A stretch of DNA of 15,361 nucleotides from an uncultured Collinsella sp. (lineage in GTDB: Bacteria > Actinomycetota > Coriobacteriia > Coriobacteriales > Coriobacteriaceae). Of this stretch, positions 1-7,136 are shown piece by piece (position 1 is the stretch's first letter; each line of letters starts with the position of its first letter). The translations under genes and the position numbers were made by a program. The DNA lies in contig UQMY01000042.1 of the NCBI GenBank assembly GCA_900542325.1, positions 1-15,361 of the forward strand. The letters run 5' to 3'. The notes below the pieces were generated by a model. The model did not search any database and was not told where the DNA came from. It saw only the letters and a program-made list of their open reading frames with translations.

Positions 1-24
1 CCCGTGGGTTATACCCTAAGAGCA

Positions 25-47
25 AACCACCCTTTTTAAGGGTGGTT
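25..47 (-). terminator. Probable terminator hairpin downstream of the zinc-ribbon gene
   Basis: A perfect 10-bp stem (AACCACCCTT with AAGGGTGGTT) closes a 3-nt loop, 21 bp beyond the stop of the minus-strand zinc-ribbon gene. Read on the minus strand it is followed only by a modest T-rich run (TTTGCTCTT), so it is a plausible intrinsic terminator with a weak U-tract. It may act in both directions, because the gene entering from the left is not visible. Confidence 0.55.
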
Positions 48-68
48 CTGATTCCTATGGTGTAGCTG

Positions 69-542
69 CTAGGAGCGCGTTTCCATCTTGGCGTGGCACT
101 TGGGGCAGGTGACGCGGATCTTGCCCTTGCCCTTGGGGACGGACAGCATCTGACCGCAGCTGGGGCACTTGAGGTAGGCCGTGGTCTTGCGGCCCTTCCA
201 CATCTTCTTAGCCGTGCGTTTGGCACGCTCGAAGTCTTCCTTGCCGGCGCCGGCCGCGCGCGAAGCGTTTGCGGCCGCCGTGCCACCGCCCAGGCTGGCG
301 ACGAACTTGCCCAGGCAGGGGACGTTGGCAGTTGCGGCAACGAAGGTCTCGTTCTCCTTGTGGCGTGCATCGATGTTTTTGGACAGGCCGCGCAGCACGC
401 CGAGTGCGATTACGGCGATGGCGATCCAGCTGAGCCACTGGATACGGGCCATCGATCCGACCATCGCGAAAATAATTCCTATGAAGCCCAGCACGATGGT
501 GAGCTCGTCGGCGCCGTTACGACCCTTCATAAAGTCATTCAT
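69..542 (-). CDS. Small membrane protein with C-terminal zinc ribbon
   Basis: The gene encodes 157 aa from the ATG at 542, preceded by an AAAGGC SD about 7 nt upstream. An in-frame ATG at 602 lacks a comparable site, so I reject it. Residues about 13-50 form two membrane-spanning segments (around ELTIVLGFIGIIFAMVGSM and IQWLSWIAIAVIALGVL). A basic linker follows, then a C-terminal zinc ribbon with CPSCG and CPKCH knuckles about 17 residues apart. The protein is probably anchored with the ribbon in the cytosol. It is the last gene of the csoR-side cluster, 79 bp after csoR, so it may be co-transcribed with the copper genes. No family function is recognised. A role in copper biology is a guess from position only, and it could be an unrelated zinc-ribbon membrane protein of the kind common in Coriobacteriia. 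Confidence 0.8.
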   Translation of the reverse strand: MNDFMKGRNGADELTIVLGFIGIIFAMVGSMARIQWLSWIAIAVIALGVLRGLSKNIDARHKENETFVAATANVPCLGKFVASLGGGTAAANASRAAGAGKEDFERAKRTAKKMWKGRKTTAYLKCPSCGQMLSVPKGKGKIRVTCPKCHAKMETRS

Positions 543-621
543 GCGAATTGCCTTTCGTTCGATATGCTGCACGCCTTTATACCCCTTTTGGTGCAAACGC
601 ACCTGCCCCCCCTTGCACCAA

Positions 622-894
622 TTACTTGGCGAGCTTGTCGACGACGCGCTCTATCTCGGCGAGCTTGGCGGCCTTGAGCTCCTCGTCGCCCGATTCGATG
701 GCCGACGCGACGCATCCCTCGATGTGTGCCTTCAGCACATCGGCGTTGATGCGGGCGATGAGTGCCTGCGTGGCCATGAGCTGCGTGGAGATGTCGACGC
801 AGTAACGGTCCTCCTCCACCATTCGCAGGATGCCGTCGATTTGCCCGCGTGCCGTCTTGAGCATGCGGGTCACCGATTTGTGGTCTGCCATCAT
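622..894 (-). CDS. csoR: CsoR-family copper-sensing transcriptional repressor
   Basis: This 90-aa all-helical protein belongs to the CsoR/RcnR/FrmR family, tetrameric repressors that leave DNA when they bind metal. The copper ligands are all present in the Cys-His-Cys arrangement of true CsoR: C32 in RYCVDIST, then H57 and C61 in KAHIEGC. This favours Cu(I) sensing over the nickel, formaldehyde or persulfide sensors of the family. The length is normal. Two adjacent ATGs (894 and 891) both sit at workable distance from a GAGGA SD, so the start is uncertain by one codon. The gene follows copZ by 48 bp in the same direction, and a CsoR-type G-tract operator lies ahead of copA. CsoR would therefore repress copA, and probably its own gene by read-through, until cytosolic Cu(I) rises. 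Confidence 0.93.
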   Translation of the reverse strand: MMADHKSVTRMLKTARGQIDGILRMVEEDRYCVDISTQLMATQALIARINADVLKAHIEGCVASAIESGDEELKAAKLAEIERVVDKLAK

Positions 895-942
895 GGCGGG
901 TCCTCGTTTCTGGTCGATGGGGTCGAATGCCTCTGGTAGCTG

Positions 943-1164
943 CTACGCGGCGGTCACAGACAGGGCGTGGAACTTCTCGCCCGCGCTCTCGACGGCGTTG
1001 GCGAGCTGCTCGGCGGTCACGGTGTCGGCGCACTCTACCTGGACGGTCTGGGTCTCGTGATCGGCGTCGGCATCGGTCACGCCTGCTACGCTGAGCAGCG
1101 CGGTCTCGACAGTAGCGTCGCAGTGGCCGCACATGAGGCCGGAAGTCTTGATTGTGTAGCGCAT
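943..1164 (-). CDS. copZ: CopZ-like copper chaperone (HMA domain)
   Basis: This is a 73-aa single heavy-metal-associated domain with the metal site GLMCGHC (C12 and C15) in the first loop, matching the family GMxCxxC pattern. Such proteins carry Cu(I) in the cytosol and pass it to the N-terminal HMA domain and membrane site of CopA, or to CsoR. The ATG at 1164 has a strong AAGGAG SD 7 nt upstream. The gene lies between copA (152 bp upstream, with an imperfect inverted repeat in the gap) and csoR (48 bp downstream), all in the same direction, forming the usual copA-copZ-csoR set. I see no separate G-tract operator in front of copZ. It is therefore either transcribed from the copA promoter or from an unregulated one. 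Confidence 0.9.
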   Translation of the reverse strand: MRYTIKTSGLMCGHCDATVETALLSVAGVTDADADHETQTVQVECADTVTAEQLANAVESAGEKFHALSVTAA

Positions 1165-1238
1165 GGGTGTACTCCTTATCGATTGAGATTATCTGACAGT
1201 TTAGTCGTGAACAGCGTCATCTTAAAGGTGCGCTGAGG

Positions 1239-1316
1239 TGCCCGAGATTGCCCCGAAAGAGGAGCGAAGCGTACTTGGGTACGCGAGCGACGGTTTGAGG
1301 GGCAAGGTCGGGTGCA
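1239..1316. repeat. Imperfect long inverted repeat between copA and copZ
   Basis: The element starts at the base after the copA stop codon. Its outer arms (1239-1254 and 1299-1316) pair as TGC-CCGA..TTGCCCC against GGGGCAA..TCGGGTGCA with a few mismatches. An inner perfect 6-bp stem (1269-1274 with 1279-1284, GCGTAC/GTACGC) closes a TTGG loop. There is no T-tract, so a classical intrinsic terminator is unlikely. It could be a REP-type palindromic element, an mRNA 3'-end stabiliser that tunes copA relative to copZ-csoR, or a processing site. Confidence 0.6.
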
Positions 1317-3656
1317 TCAGTGCGCCGTCTTAGGCTTAAAGGATTTCAGGCGCAGCGCATTGCTTACGACGCAGACACTCGACAGGCTCATGGCCGCGGC
1401 GCCAAACATCGGCGAGAGCTGCCAGCCGGTGAGGGGGAAGAACACACCCGCGGCGAGTGGAATGCCGATGCCGTTGTAGAACAGCGCCCAGAACAGATCC
1501 TGCTTGATGTTGCGAATCGTGGCGCGCGAAAGCTCGATGGCGTGGGCGACGTCCATGAGGTCGCTGCGCATGAGCACCACGTCGGCGCCCTCCTTGGCGA
1601 TGTCGGCGCCGGTGCCGATAGCGAGGCCAACGTCGGCGCGCGCCAGGGCGGGGGAGTCGTTGATGCCGTCGCCCACCATGGCGACCTTGCTGCCCGCATC
1701 CTGCAGTTCGCGCACGTGGCGTTCCTTGTCGGCGGGCAGGACGTCGGCGATAACCTGCTCACTGGTGAGTCCCACGCGGCGGGCGATGGCCTCGGCCGTC
1801 ACGCGGTTGTCGCCGGTGAGCATGCGCACATCGACGCCGAGCGAGCGCAGCGCGGTAACGGCCTCGGCACTTGTCTCCTTAACCTCGTCGGCCACGGCGA
1901 CGATACCGGCAAGCTCACCGTTTTTGGCAAAGAACAGCGGCGTCTTGCCATCGGCGGCAAATCGCCCCGCAAGTCCTGCGGGCACGGTGATACCCAGCTC
2001 GCTCATCAGGCGCACGTTGCCGGCTGCGATGACATTCTGCCCCTCGCGTGCCGTAATGCCTCGCCCGGGCACGGCGGCAAAGTCCTCGACCATGCGTGCG
2101 ACGATTCCGCGCGTCTCGCACTCGGCCATAATCGCCTCGGCCAGTGGGTGTTCGCTCTGGCGTTCCAGCGCGGCGGCCAGCTTGAGCAGCGCCTTTTCGC
2201 TCATGGCGGGCGAGCCGTCAGTGCGCGTGGCCACCACGATATCGGTCACAGCCGGTTTGCCGCGGGTGACGGTGCCGGTCTTATCGAGCACCACGGTGCC
2301 CACGTTGCGCAGATTCTCCAGCGCTTCGGCGCTCTTAAACAGCATGCCCATCTCGGCGCCCTTGCCGGTGCCAACCATAATGGCGACGGGCGTGGCCAGG
2401 CCCAGCGCACACGGGCAGCTGATCACCAGCACGGCCACGGCGGAGGTGAGCGCCTCGTTTACGCTGCCGGTCAGCGCCATCCACGCCACAAAGGTCACGG
2501 CCGAGATCGCAAACACCACGGGCACAAACACGCCGGCGACCTTATCGGCCATGCGGGCGATGGGCGCCTTGGTGGCATTGGCGTCCTCGACGAGCTGGAT
2601 GATTTTGGCGAGCGACGTGTCGGCGCCCACGCGCGTGGCGCGGAAGGTAAACGAGCCCGTGCGGTTGACCGTGGCCGCGTTGACAGTGTCGCCGGCGGTC
2701 TTTTCCACGGGTATGGACTCGCCGGTGAGCGCACTCTCGTCCACGGCCGATGCGCCCTCGAGTACCACGCCGTCGACAGGGATGGATTCGCCGGGGCGCA
2801 CACGCAGCACCTGGCCGGGAAGGATACTGTCGACGTCCACAGCGGTCTCGGTACCGTCCTCGGCCACGACGGTCGCGGTCTTGGGCGCCAGGTCAATGAG
2901 CGCCTCGATGGCGCCGCCGGTCTTGGATTTGCTGCGCGTCTCGAGGTATTTGCCCACGGTGACGAGCGACAGGATCGTGCCGGCGCTCTCAAAGTACAGG
3001 TTGCTCATGCCCGTCATCATGGCCTCGTGCACCTGCCCGGCGGCCAGCTGGTCGGCCATGATAAACATGGCGTAGAGCGACCAGGCAATGGAAGCGGTGG
3101 CACCGACGGCGATGAGCGCGTCCATGGTGGGTGCGCCGTGCACGAGCGACTTGAAGCCGTTGATAAAGTACGCGTCGTTGACGTAGACGATGGGGATGAG
3201 CAGGACGAGCTCGGTGAGCGCCAACGTCATGCTGTGGGTGTGGTCGGTGAAGACGCTGGGAAGCGGCCAGCCAAGCATGTGTCCCATGCCTATGTAGAAC
3301 AGCGGGATGAGGAAGATGATCGAGATGATGAGGCGGGTGCGCATGGCGGAGGCGACGGCCTCCAGCTTTTTGGTGGGCGACTCCATATGGGCGGCGCCGG
3401 ACCTGGCTTGCGCGTTGCCGTTGGGGGCGGTTTCGGTGCCCGTACTGACGGGCGAGGCCGAGTAACCCGCGCGATCGACAGCGGTGCAGATGTCGTCGGG
3501 GGAGACCTGTGCGGGGTCATAGTCCACCAGCATGGAGCCGGCGAGCAGGTTGACGGCGACGCTTTGGACGCCGTCGAGCTTGCTCACGGCGCGGTCCACA
3601 TGCGCCTGGCAGGCGGCGCACGTCATGCCGCCCACGTCGAACGTATCTTGAGCCAT
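1317..3656 (-). CDS. copA: Copper-exporting P1B-1-type ATPase CopA
   Basis: This 779-aa membrane ATPase pumps Cu(I) out of the cytosol. In order it has an N-terminal HMA domain with GMTCAAC (C13, C16) and two membrane hairpins (about 105-230). The actuator domain carries TGES (311-314), and the metal-transport motif is CPC (414-416). The phosphorylation site is D458 in DKTGT, the nucleotide-domain motif is SEHP (501-504), and the hinge motif is GDGINDSPA from 662. The YN pair (727-728) and the MSLSS segment (756-760) in the last two helices are the Cu(I)-specific signature of subgroup P1B-1. Length is typical for a one-HMA enzyme. The ATG at 3656 has an AAAGGAG SD about 5 nt upstream. It is the first gene of the copper cluster, and the probable CsoR operator lies 48 bp or more upstream. 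Confidence 0.97.
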   Translation of the reverse strand: MAQDTFDVGGMTCAACQAHVDRAVSKLDGVQSVAVNLLAGSMLVDYDPAQVSPDDICTAVDRAGYSASPVSTGTETAPNGNAQARSGAAHMESPTKKLEAVASAMRTRLIISIIFLIPLFYIGMGHMLGWPLPSVFTDHTHSMTLALTELVLLIPIVYVNDAYFINGFKSLVHGAPTMDALIAVGATASIAWSLYAMFIMADQLAAGQVHEAMMTGMSNLYFESAGTILSLVTVGKYLETRSKSKTGGAIEALIDLAPKTATVVAEDGTETAVDVDSILPGQVLRVRPGESIPVDGVVLEGASAVDESALTGESIPVEKTAGDTVNAATVNRTGSFTFRATRVGADTSLAKIIQLVEDANATKAPIARMADKVAGVFVPVVFAISAVTFVAWMALTGSVNEALTSAVAVLVISCPCALGLATPVAIMVGTGKGAEMGMLFKSAEALENLRNVGTVVLDKTGTVTRGKPAVTDIVVATRTDGSPAMSEKALLKLAAALERQSEHPLAEAIMAECETRGIVARMVEDFAAVPGRGITAREGQNVIAAGNVRLMSELGITVPAGLAGRFAADGKTPLFFAKNGELAGIVAVADEVKETSAEAVTALRSLGVDVRMLTGDNRVTAEAIARRVGLTSEQVIADVLPADKERHVRELQDAGSKVAMVGDGINDSPALARADVGLAIGTGADIAKEGADVVLMRSDLMDVAHAIELSRATIRNIKQDLFWALFYNGIGIPLAAGVFFPLTGWQLSPMFGAAAMSLSSVCVVSNALRLKSFKPKTAH

Positions 3657-3703
3657 GGCTTCTCCTTTCTGTGGCGTAGTGTTGGAAATGTTTACCTGCC
3701 GAT

Positions 3704-3734
3704 ACTATACACCCATACCCCCTGGGGGTGTCCA
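3704..3734 (-). promoter_or_regulatory. copA promoter with embedded CsoR-type operator
   Basis: Read on the minus strand, a TGGACA -35 (3734-3729) and a TATAGT -10 (3709-3704) are 19 bp apart. Between them sits the G-tract palindrome ACCCCC-T-GGGGGT (3717-3729). Known CsoR operators are short inverted repeats of a C-run and a G-run flanked by AT pairs, commonly overlapping the core promoter, so this placement fits direct occlusion of RNA polymerase. The palindrome is seen directly. The -35/-10 assignment and CsoR as the binder are inference. The 19-bp spacer is longer than ideal. Confidence 0.7.
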
Positions 3735-3806
3735 GTGATAGTTGGAATGTATGACTTTTCATTACAGATGAGGGTGGCGGCTCGATCAATGGTCGCCTCT
3801 GCCAAA

Positions 3807-4025
3807 CATCTCAATCTGTAACGTCTGGACCGGTTTTTGAACCATAGCTGTTACAGATTTAGACAAACATTTCAGCCGAAAACTAACGTCTCGATCTGTA
3901 ACAGCTAGACCCCGTTTTACCGAGTATTTGTTACAGATCAAGACAAACAGTTGGCGGGAAACTCAATGTCTCGATCTGTAACATCTAGCACCAAATATGA
4001 CTTCTAACTGTTACAGATCGAGACA
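3807..4025. repeat. Array of six 16-bp arms in alternating orientation, 80-bp period
   Basis: Left arms (consensus TGTCTCGATCTGTAAC) start at 3807, 3887 and 3967. Right arms (consensus GTTACAGATCGAGACA, the reverse complement) start at 3850, 3930 and 4010. Both series step by exactly 80 bp, with 27 nt inside each pair and 21 nt between pairs. Pairing improves along the array: 13/16, then 14/16, then a perfect 16/16 in the third unit. The 27-nt interiors share a weak C-T-A/G-G-A-CC core, and the 21-nt linkers share an AACA..TT..G..GAAACT pattern, so the whole 80-bp unit was probably duplicated. An off-register half motif (TTACAGAT) lies at 3762. The array fills the gap between the kinase gene's 3' end and the copA promoter. 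Its function is unknown. It could be operator sites, 3'-UTR hairpins or a repeat family. Confidence 0.85.
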
Positions 4026-4066
4026 ATTGCCGGGGAGGGGTTCCGTTACGGCAAGACACCCGCTCC

Positions 4067-5938
4067 CTAGATGCAGAATCCGGGAATCACGCAGGTCCGT
4101 TTGTCGGGTTTGCTTGCGGGCGTGGCGTACATAAAGGCGTCGCCGTCGTGGCCCACACGGTTCATGTAGAGTGTGCCTTCGCTCTCCGATGTGTCGGGAC
4201 TCACCGTGCGCTCCCACCAACAGGTGTCTTTGCCCTTCCACTGGCGAACCATCGTCTCGTTCGTGGAATACGGACTCACTTTAAGCTCGCGGAACAGTTG
4301 GTACTCCTTGCCCTCGCCGTTGTAGATGTCGGCCAAAAAGTGATAGCCCTCGGCAAACGAATAGGGCGGTTGCGTACCGCACAGCTCGACCATGGCGGGC
4401 AGCCAAAGGGTTGCGGACAACTCGCTCAGACACGATGCGCTTCTGGCGGAGCCAACGTTATTCGAGATCTTTTTGACAGACTTGATGAGCACGCGCAACT
4501 CGTTGGGCAGCAGCTCAAGGCCGTCGTTGTCGAGCCATTCCCGCAGCTCGCAATCTGCCCAGCCGGCGCTCAATGGTTGGGCCGCGGCGTCGCGTTCGGC
4601 AATGCCGGCATCGAACATAAACGTCAGTCCGGCCTTGCCCGTCCCGTCCAGAAGCTCGTCGTGGCGGATGCCCACGAGTTGTGCGCCGACCTCCAGCCCG
4701 TTGGTGAGCGTGACGCGCTTGGTGCACGGATAGGGGATATGCCCATCGGCATCGAGCAGATGATAGCGCTTGGCAATCTCGCGTGCCTCGCTACGGGTCC
4801 CGGCGGCCTTAATCATGAGCGAAATCTCCTGCAGCTGAGCCCAGGTGTAGTCGTCAAGAGAGCTGCGGATGCCATCGAGGTAGTCGGGGATGCCAAAGCC
4901 ACGGGTCGCCGCGCCAATGACGCCGAGCCCCGCAACGACTGCAACGACGCCGCCGATAATAAAGCGACGGCGGGTCATGGCATCGTGACAGGCCTGCTCC
5001 AGGATCTCTCGTGCGCGCTCGTCGGCGACGTCGACCTTAAGGTGCGTACCGGAGTCGATGTCGATTACGGCGTCATTGCCCGCGCCCTCGCAGCCCTCAG
5101 ATTCTGCAGCGGGGAGGTATGCCGAGAGCGCCTCGAGCATCTGCTGCTCGGTGGGGCGATCGCCCTGTTCAACCGAGATACCTTTCATGATGATCTGGAC
5201 GAGCGCCTCGTCGTCATTGCATCGCGGCTCGAGCGGTGCCGGCTTGGTCTTGGTCTTTATGAGGTAGAACGAGCCGGTTGCCGCGGCACCCGTCGACTTA
5301 ACATCGAACGGTTTGCGACCGCTGTGGAGCTGGTACAGAATGCTCGAAAGCGCATAGACGTCGATCGCGGGCGAACGGCGAAGGGCCGCGATGCCTTCGA
5401 TATCCTGCGTGAGCATCTCGGGCGCGGCGTATGCGGGCGTGGCAAAGCGCCAGATGTCGGCGCGCCGGGTGATCGTGTCGTCGCCGAGGGCCATGGTCGC
5501 GGAGCCCATGTCGATGAGGCAGGGGTCAAAGGAGCAATCGGCAATCTGCTGCTCAAGCGTTCGGCTGGTGGTGCGGAACATGATATTGGCAGGCGACAGG
5601 TCGCGATGGACGACCGGATTCACGAGCCCCTGGGTCATCAAGAGCGCGCGAAGCACGGCGTTTCCGACAGCGGCGACCATCTGGGTGGTCAGCCCGCCCG
5701 AGGCGTCGCGCGGAAGCAGGGGCAGCGCCTGTTTGAGCGAGGTGCCCTCGACCCACTCCATGAGGATGAGCGGGTCATCCTCGCACGATCCGTAGCCATA
5801 GACGCGCGGAAATCCGCGCAGGTGCGAGACGGTACACAGATGACGGTACTCCTCGAACAGCGCGGCGGTGTTGGCCAGGTGCGCGGCCGATTGCTCGGCG
5901 GAGCGGTCGGGGGCTTGGCCGGAAAGGAGGGCGAGTTT
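4067..5938 (-). pseudogene. Membrane Ser/Thr protein kinase with DUF6273-like domain, N-lobe missing
   Basis: The frame is open from the junction near 5938 to the TAG at 4067. From the only in-frame ATG (5761), numbering gives HRDLSPAN (H52-N59) as catalytic loop, DMG (84-86) in place of DFG, and APE (113-115). A single membrane helix follows at about 267-286. The outer domain matches the DUF6273 pattern (GWADCELREWL, then LPNELR and a TLWLP segment). Upstream of that ATG the frame still reads as kinase: a helix-C-like stretch with FEEYRHL and then RGFPRVYGYG. It continues back to KLALLSGQ, where K may be the beta-3 lysine. The glycine loop and the real start are absent, because the DNA beyond about 5939 is MFS sequence on the other strand. 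Starting at 5761 would remove ATP-binding residues, so I call it a truncated gene. The intact family would signal across the membrane by phosphorylation. Confidence 0.8.
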
Positions 5939-5940
5939 CG

Positions 5941-6321
5941 AAGGCGCTCTCCATGCGGCGTTTCCCGGTGACTGTTGCCGTCTTCTCGCTCACCATCCTG
6001 CCGCAGGCGCTCGTCATGGCGCTGCCGGCGAGCGCGGGGGTGCGACTCGTAGTGCTTACGGCGTGTACCTGCGGAACCATGGTGTCCATCACGCTCTCGA
6101 ATCTAATCGCGGTGCCGGCTATCCAGATGTCCTGCCCGGAGAGCATGACGGGCAAGGTGATGTCGCTCGCACTCTCAGCGAGCATGTGCGCGCAGCCCCT
6201 CGGGCAGATCGCGTACGGCTGGGCGTACGGCGCATGGCCTGCGGGCAGGGTGCTGGCGGTGACGTTCGTGCTGACAACGGCCCTGTTGCCGCTGGTCGCG
6301 AAGGTAGCGCGACGGTATTAG
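5941..6321 (+). pseudogene. 3' fragment of an MFS transporter
   Basis: From the ATG at 5953 the frame gives 122 aa. It has three to four hydrophobic segments and an MFS C-half signature (SMTGKVMSLALSAS, then QPLGQIAYGWAYG), and ends with a basic tail and TAG at 6319-6321. A full MFS exporter is about 400 aa, so roughly the first two thirds are missing. The frame stays open to the left, but that DNA is antisense kinase sequence. An AAAGGAGGG stretch at 5923-5931 is 21 nt from the ATG, too far to serve as its SD. The fragment likely belonged to an exporter upstream of the ABC operon. It adjoins that operon in direction and base composition, unlike the kinase side. Confidence 0.72.
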
Positions 6322-6352
6322 ATGACAAACCGGTCGGGTCGTTTTGTCATCT
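6320..6352 (+). terminator. Hairpin at the end of the MFS fragment, possible terminator or operator
   Basis: A perfect 10-bp inverted repeat (AGATGACAAA, 6320-6329, with TTTGTCATCT, 6343-6352) spaced by 13 nt begins inside the MFS stop codon. Two further G-C pairs are possible inside. The right arm is T-rich and followed by TTAACGC. It could end MFS transcription. Alternatively it is a symmetric operator about 70 bp ahead of the ABC operon start, which would suit control by the linked response regulator. The sequence alone does not decide between them. Confidence 0.45.
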
Positions 6353-6422
6353 TTAACGCTTCTTTAGAACTGGCTTCCATCCTTGGAATCGCAAGCAAGG
6401 AATCCTATGGACGGAGGTCCCT

Positions 6423-7136
6423 ATGGCATATGTTCTGGAGACGCGCGGGCTCACGAAGCGGTTCGGCCGCGGCAGCCGAGCGCAGGTGGCGGTCGACGGC
6501 GTGAGCCTGCACGTGGGGGAGGGACGCGTGTACGGCCTGCTCGGCCCCAACGGCGCGGGCAAGTCCACCACGCTCAAGATGGTGACGGGGATGCTGCGTC
6601 CCACGTCGGGGCAGATCCTGGTCGACGGGCATCCTTGGAGCCGCGACGACCTATACGCCATCGGCTCGCTCATCGAGCAGCCACCGCTCTATCCCAACCT
6701 CACGGCGCGAGAGAACCTGCTCGTGCGCACCACGTTGCTCGGCATCCCCGAGGGTCGCATCGACGAGGTGCTCGAGACGGTCGACCTTACAGACACCGGG
6801 TCAAAGCGCGCCGGGCGTTTCAGCCTGGGGATGAAGCAGCGACTCGGGATTGCGATTGCGCTGCTCGCGAGCCCGCGGCTTCTCATCCTGGACGAGCCGA
6901 CGAACGGGCTCGACCCCATCGGCATCGAGGAACTGCGCGGACTCATCCGGAGCTTCCCCACGCGCGGGATCACCGTCATCGTGTCGAGCCACATCCTGGG
7001 CGAGGTGGAGCAGACGGCCGATGATATCGGCATCATCGTCGGCGGGCGGCTCGCCTACGAGGCGCCGCTTCAGAGGGGCCAGGACCTCGAGGCCCTGTTC
7101 ATGGACGTGTGCCGTCGGACGGGGGTGGCCGCATGA
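6423..7136 (+). CDS. Lantibiotic-immunity-type ABC transporter ATP-binding protein (LanF/BcrA-like)
   Basis: This 237-aa ATPase powers a small ABC-2 exporter that removes peptide antibiotics such as lantibiotics from the membrane. It has Walker A GPNGAGKST, the signature FSLGMKQR, Walker B LLILDEP followed by the D-loop, and the switch histidine in SSH. In place of the usual Q-loop it reads IGSLIEQPPLYPNLT. The Glu falls where lantibiotic LanF proteins carry their characteristic E-loop (NisF/SpaF type IGSLIES), which is the main reason for choosing this family over general BcrA exporters. The ATG has a GGAGG SD 5 nt upstream. It is the first gene of a tightly packed operon and overlaps the first permease by ATGA. 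The absence of any lantibiotic biosynthesis gene nearby points to resistance rather than self-immunity. Confidence 0.9.
   Translation: MAYVLETRGLTKRFGRGSRAQVAVDGVSLHVGEGRVYGLLGPNGAGKSTTLKMVTGMLRPTSGQILVDGHPWSRDDLYAIGSLIEQPPLYPNLTARENLLVRTTLLGIPEGRIDEVLETVDLTDTGSKRAGRFSLGMKQRLGIAIALLASPRLLILDEPTNGLDPIGIEELRGLIRSFPTRGITVIVSSHILGEVEQTADDIGIIVGGRLAYEAPLQRGQDLEALFMDVCRRTGVAA

Noticed and set aside
1320..3821. 833-codon plus-strand open frame opposite copA
   Set aside because: It is a shadow of copA in GC-rich DNA. The minus strand carries complete P-type ATPase motifs, and the plus frame is a low-complexity Gly/His/Arg-rich reading.
3807..4025. CRISPR array
   Set aside because: The repeats are only 16 bp, alternate in orientation, and the intervening 27- and 21-nt parts are partly conserved between units. 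No cas genes are present.
4148..5971. 607-codon plus-strand open frame opposite the kinase
   Set aside because: The minus strand has clear kinase and DUF6273-like motifs. The plus frame has no recognisable domain and crosses the rearrangement junction.
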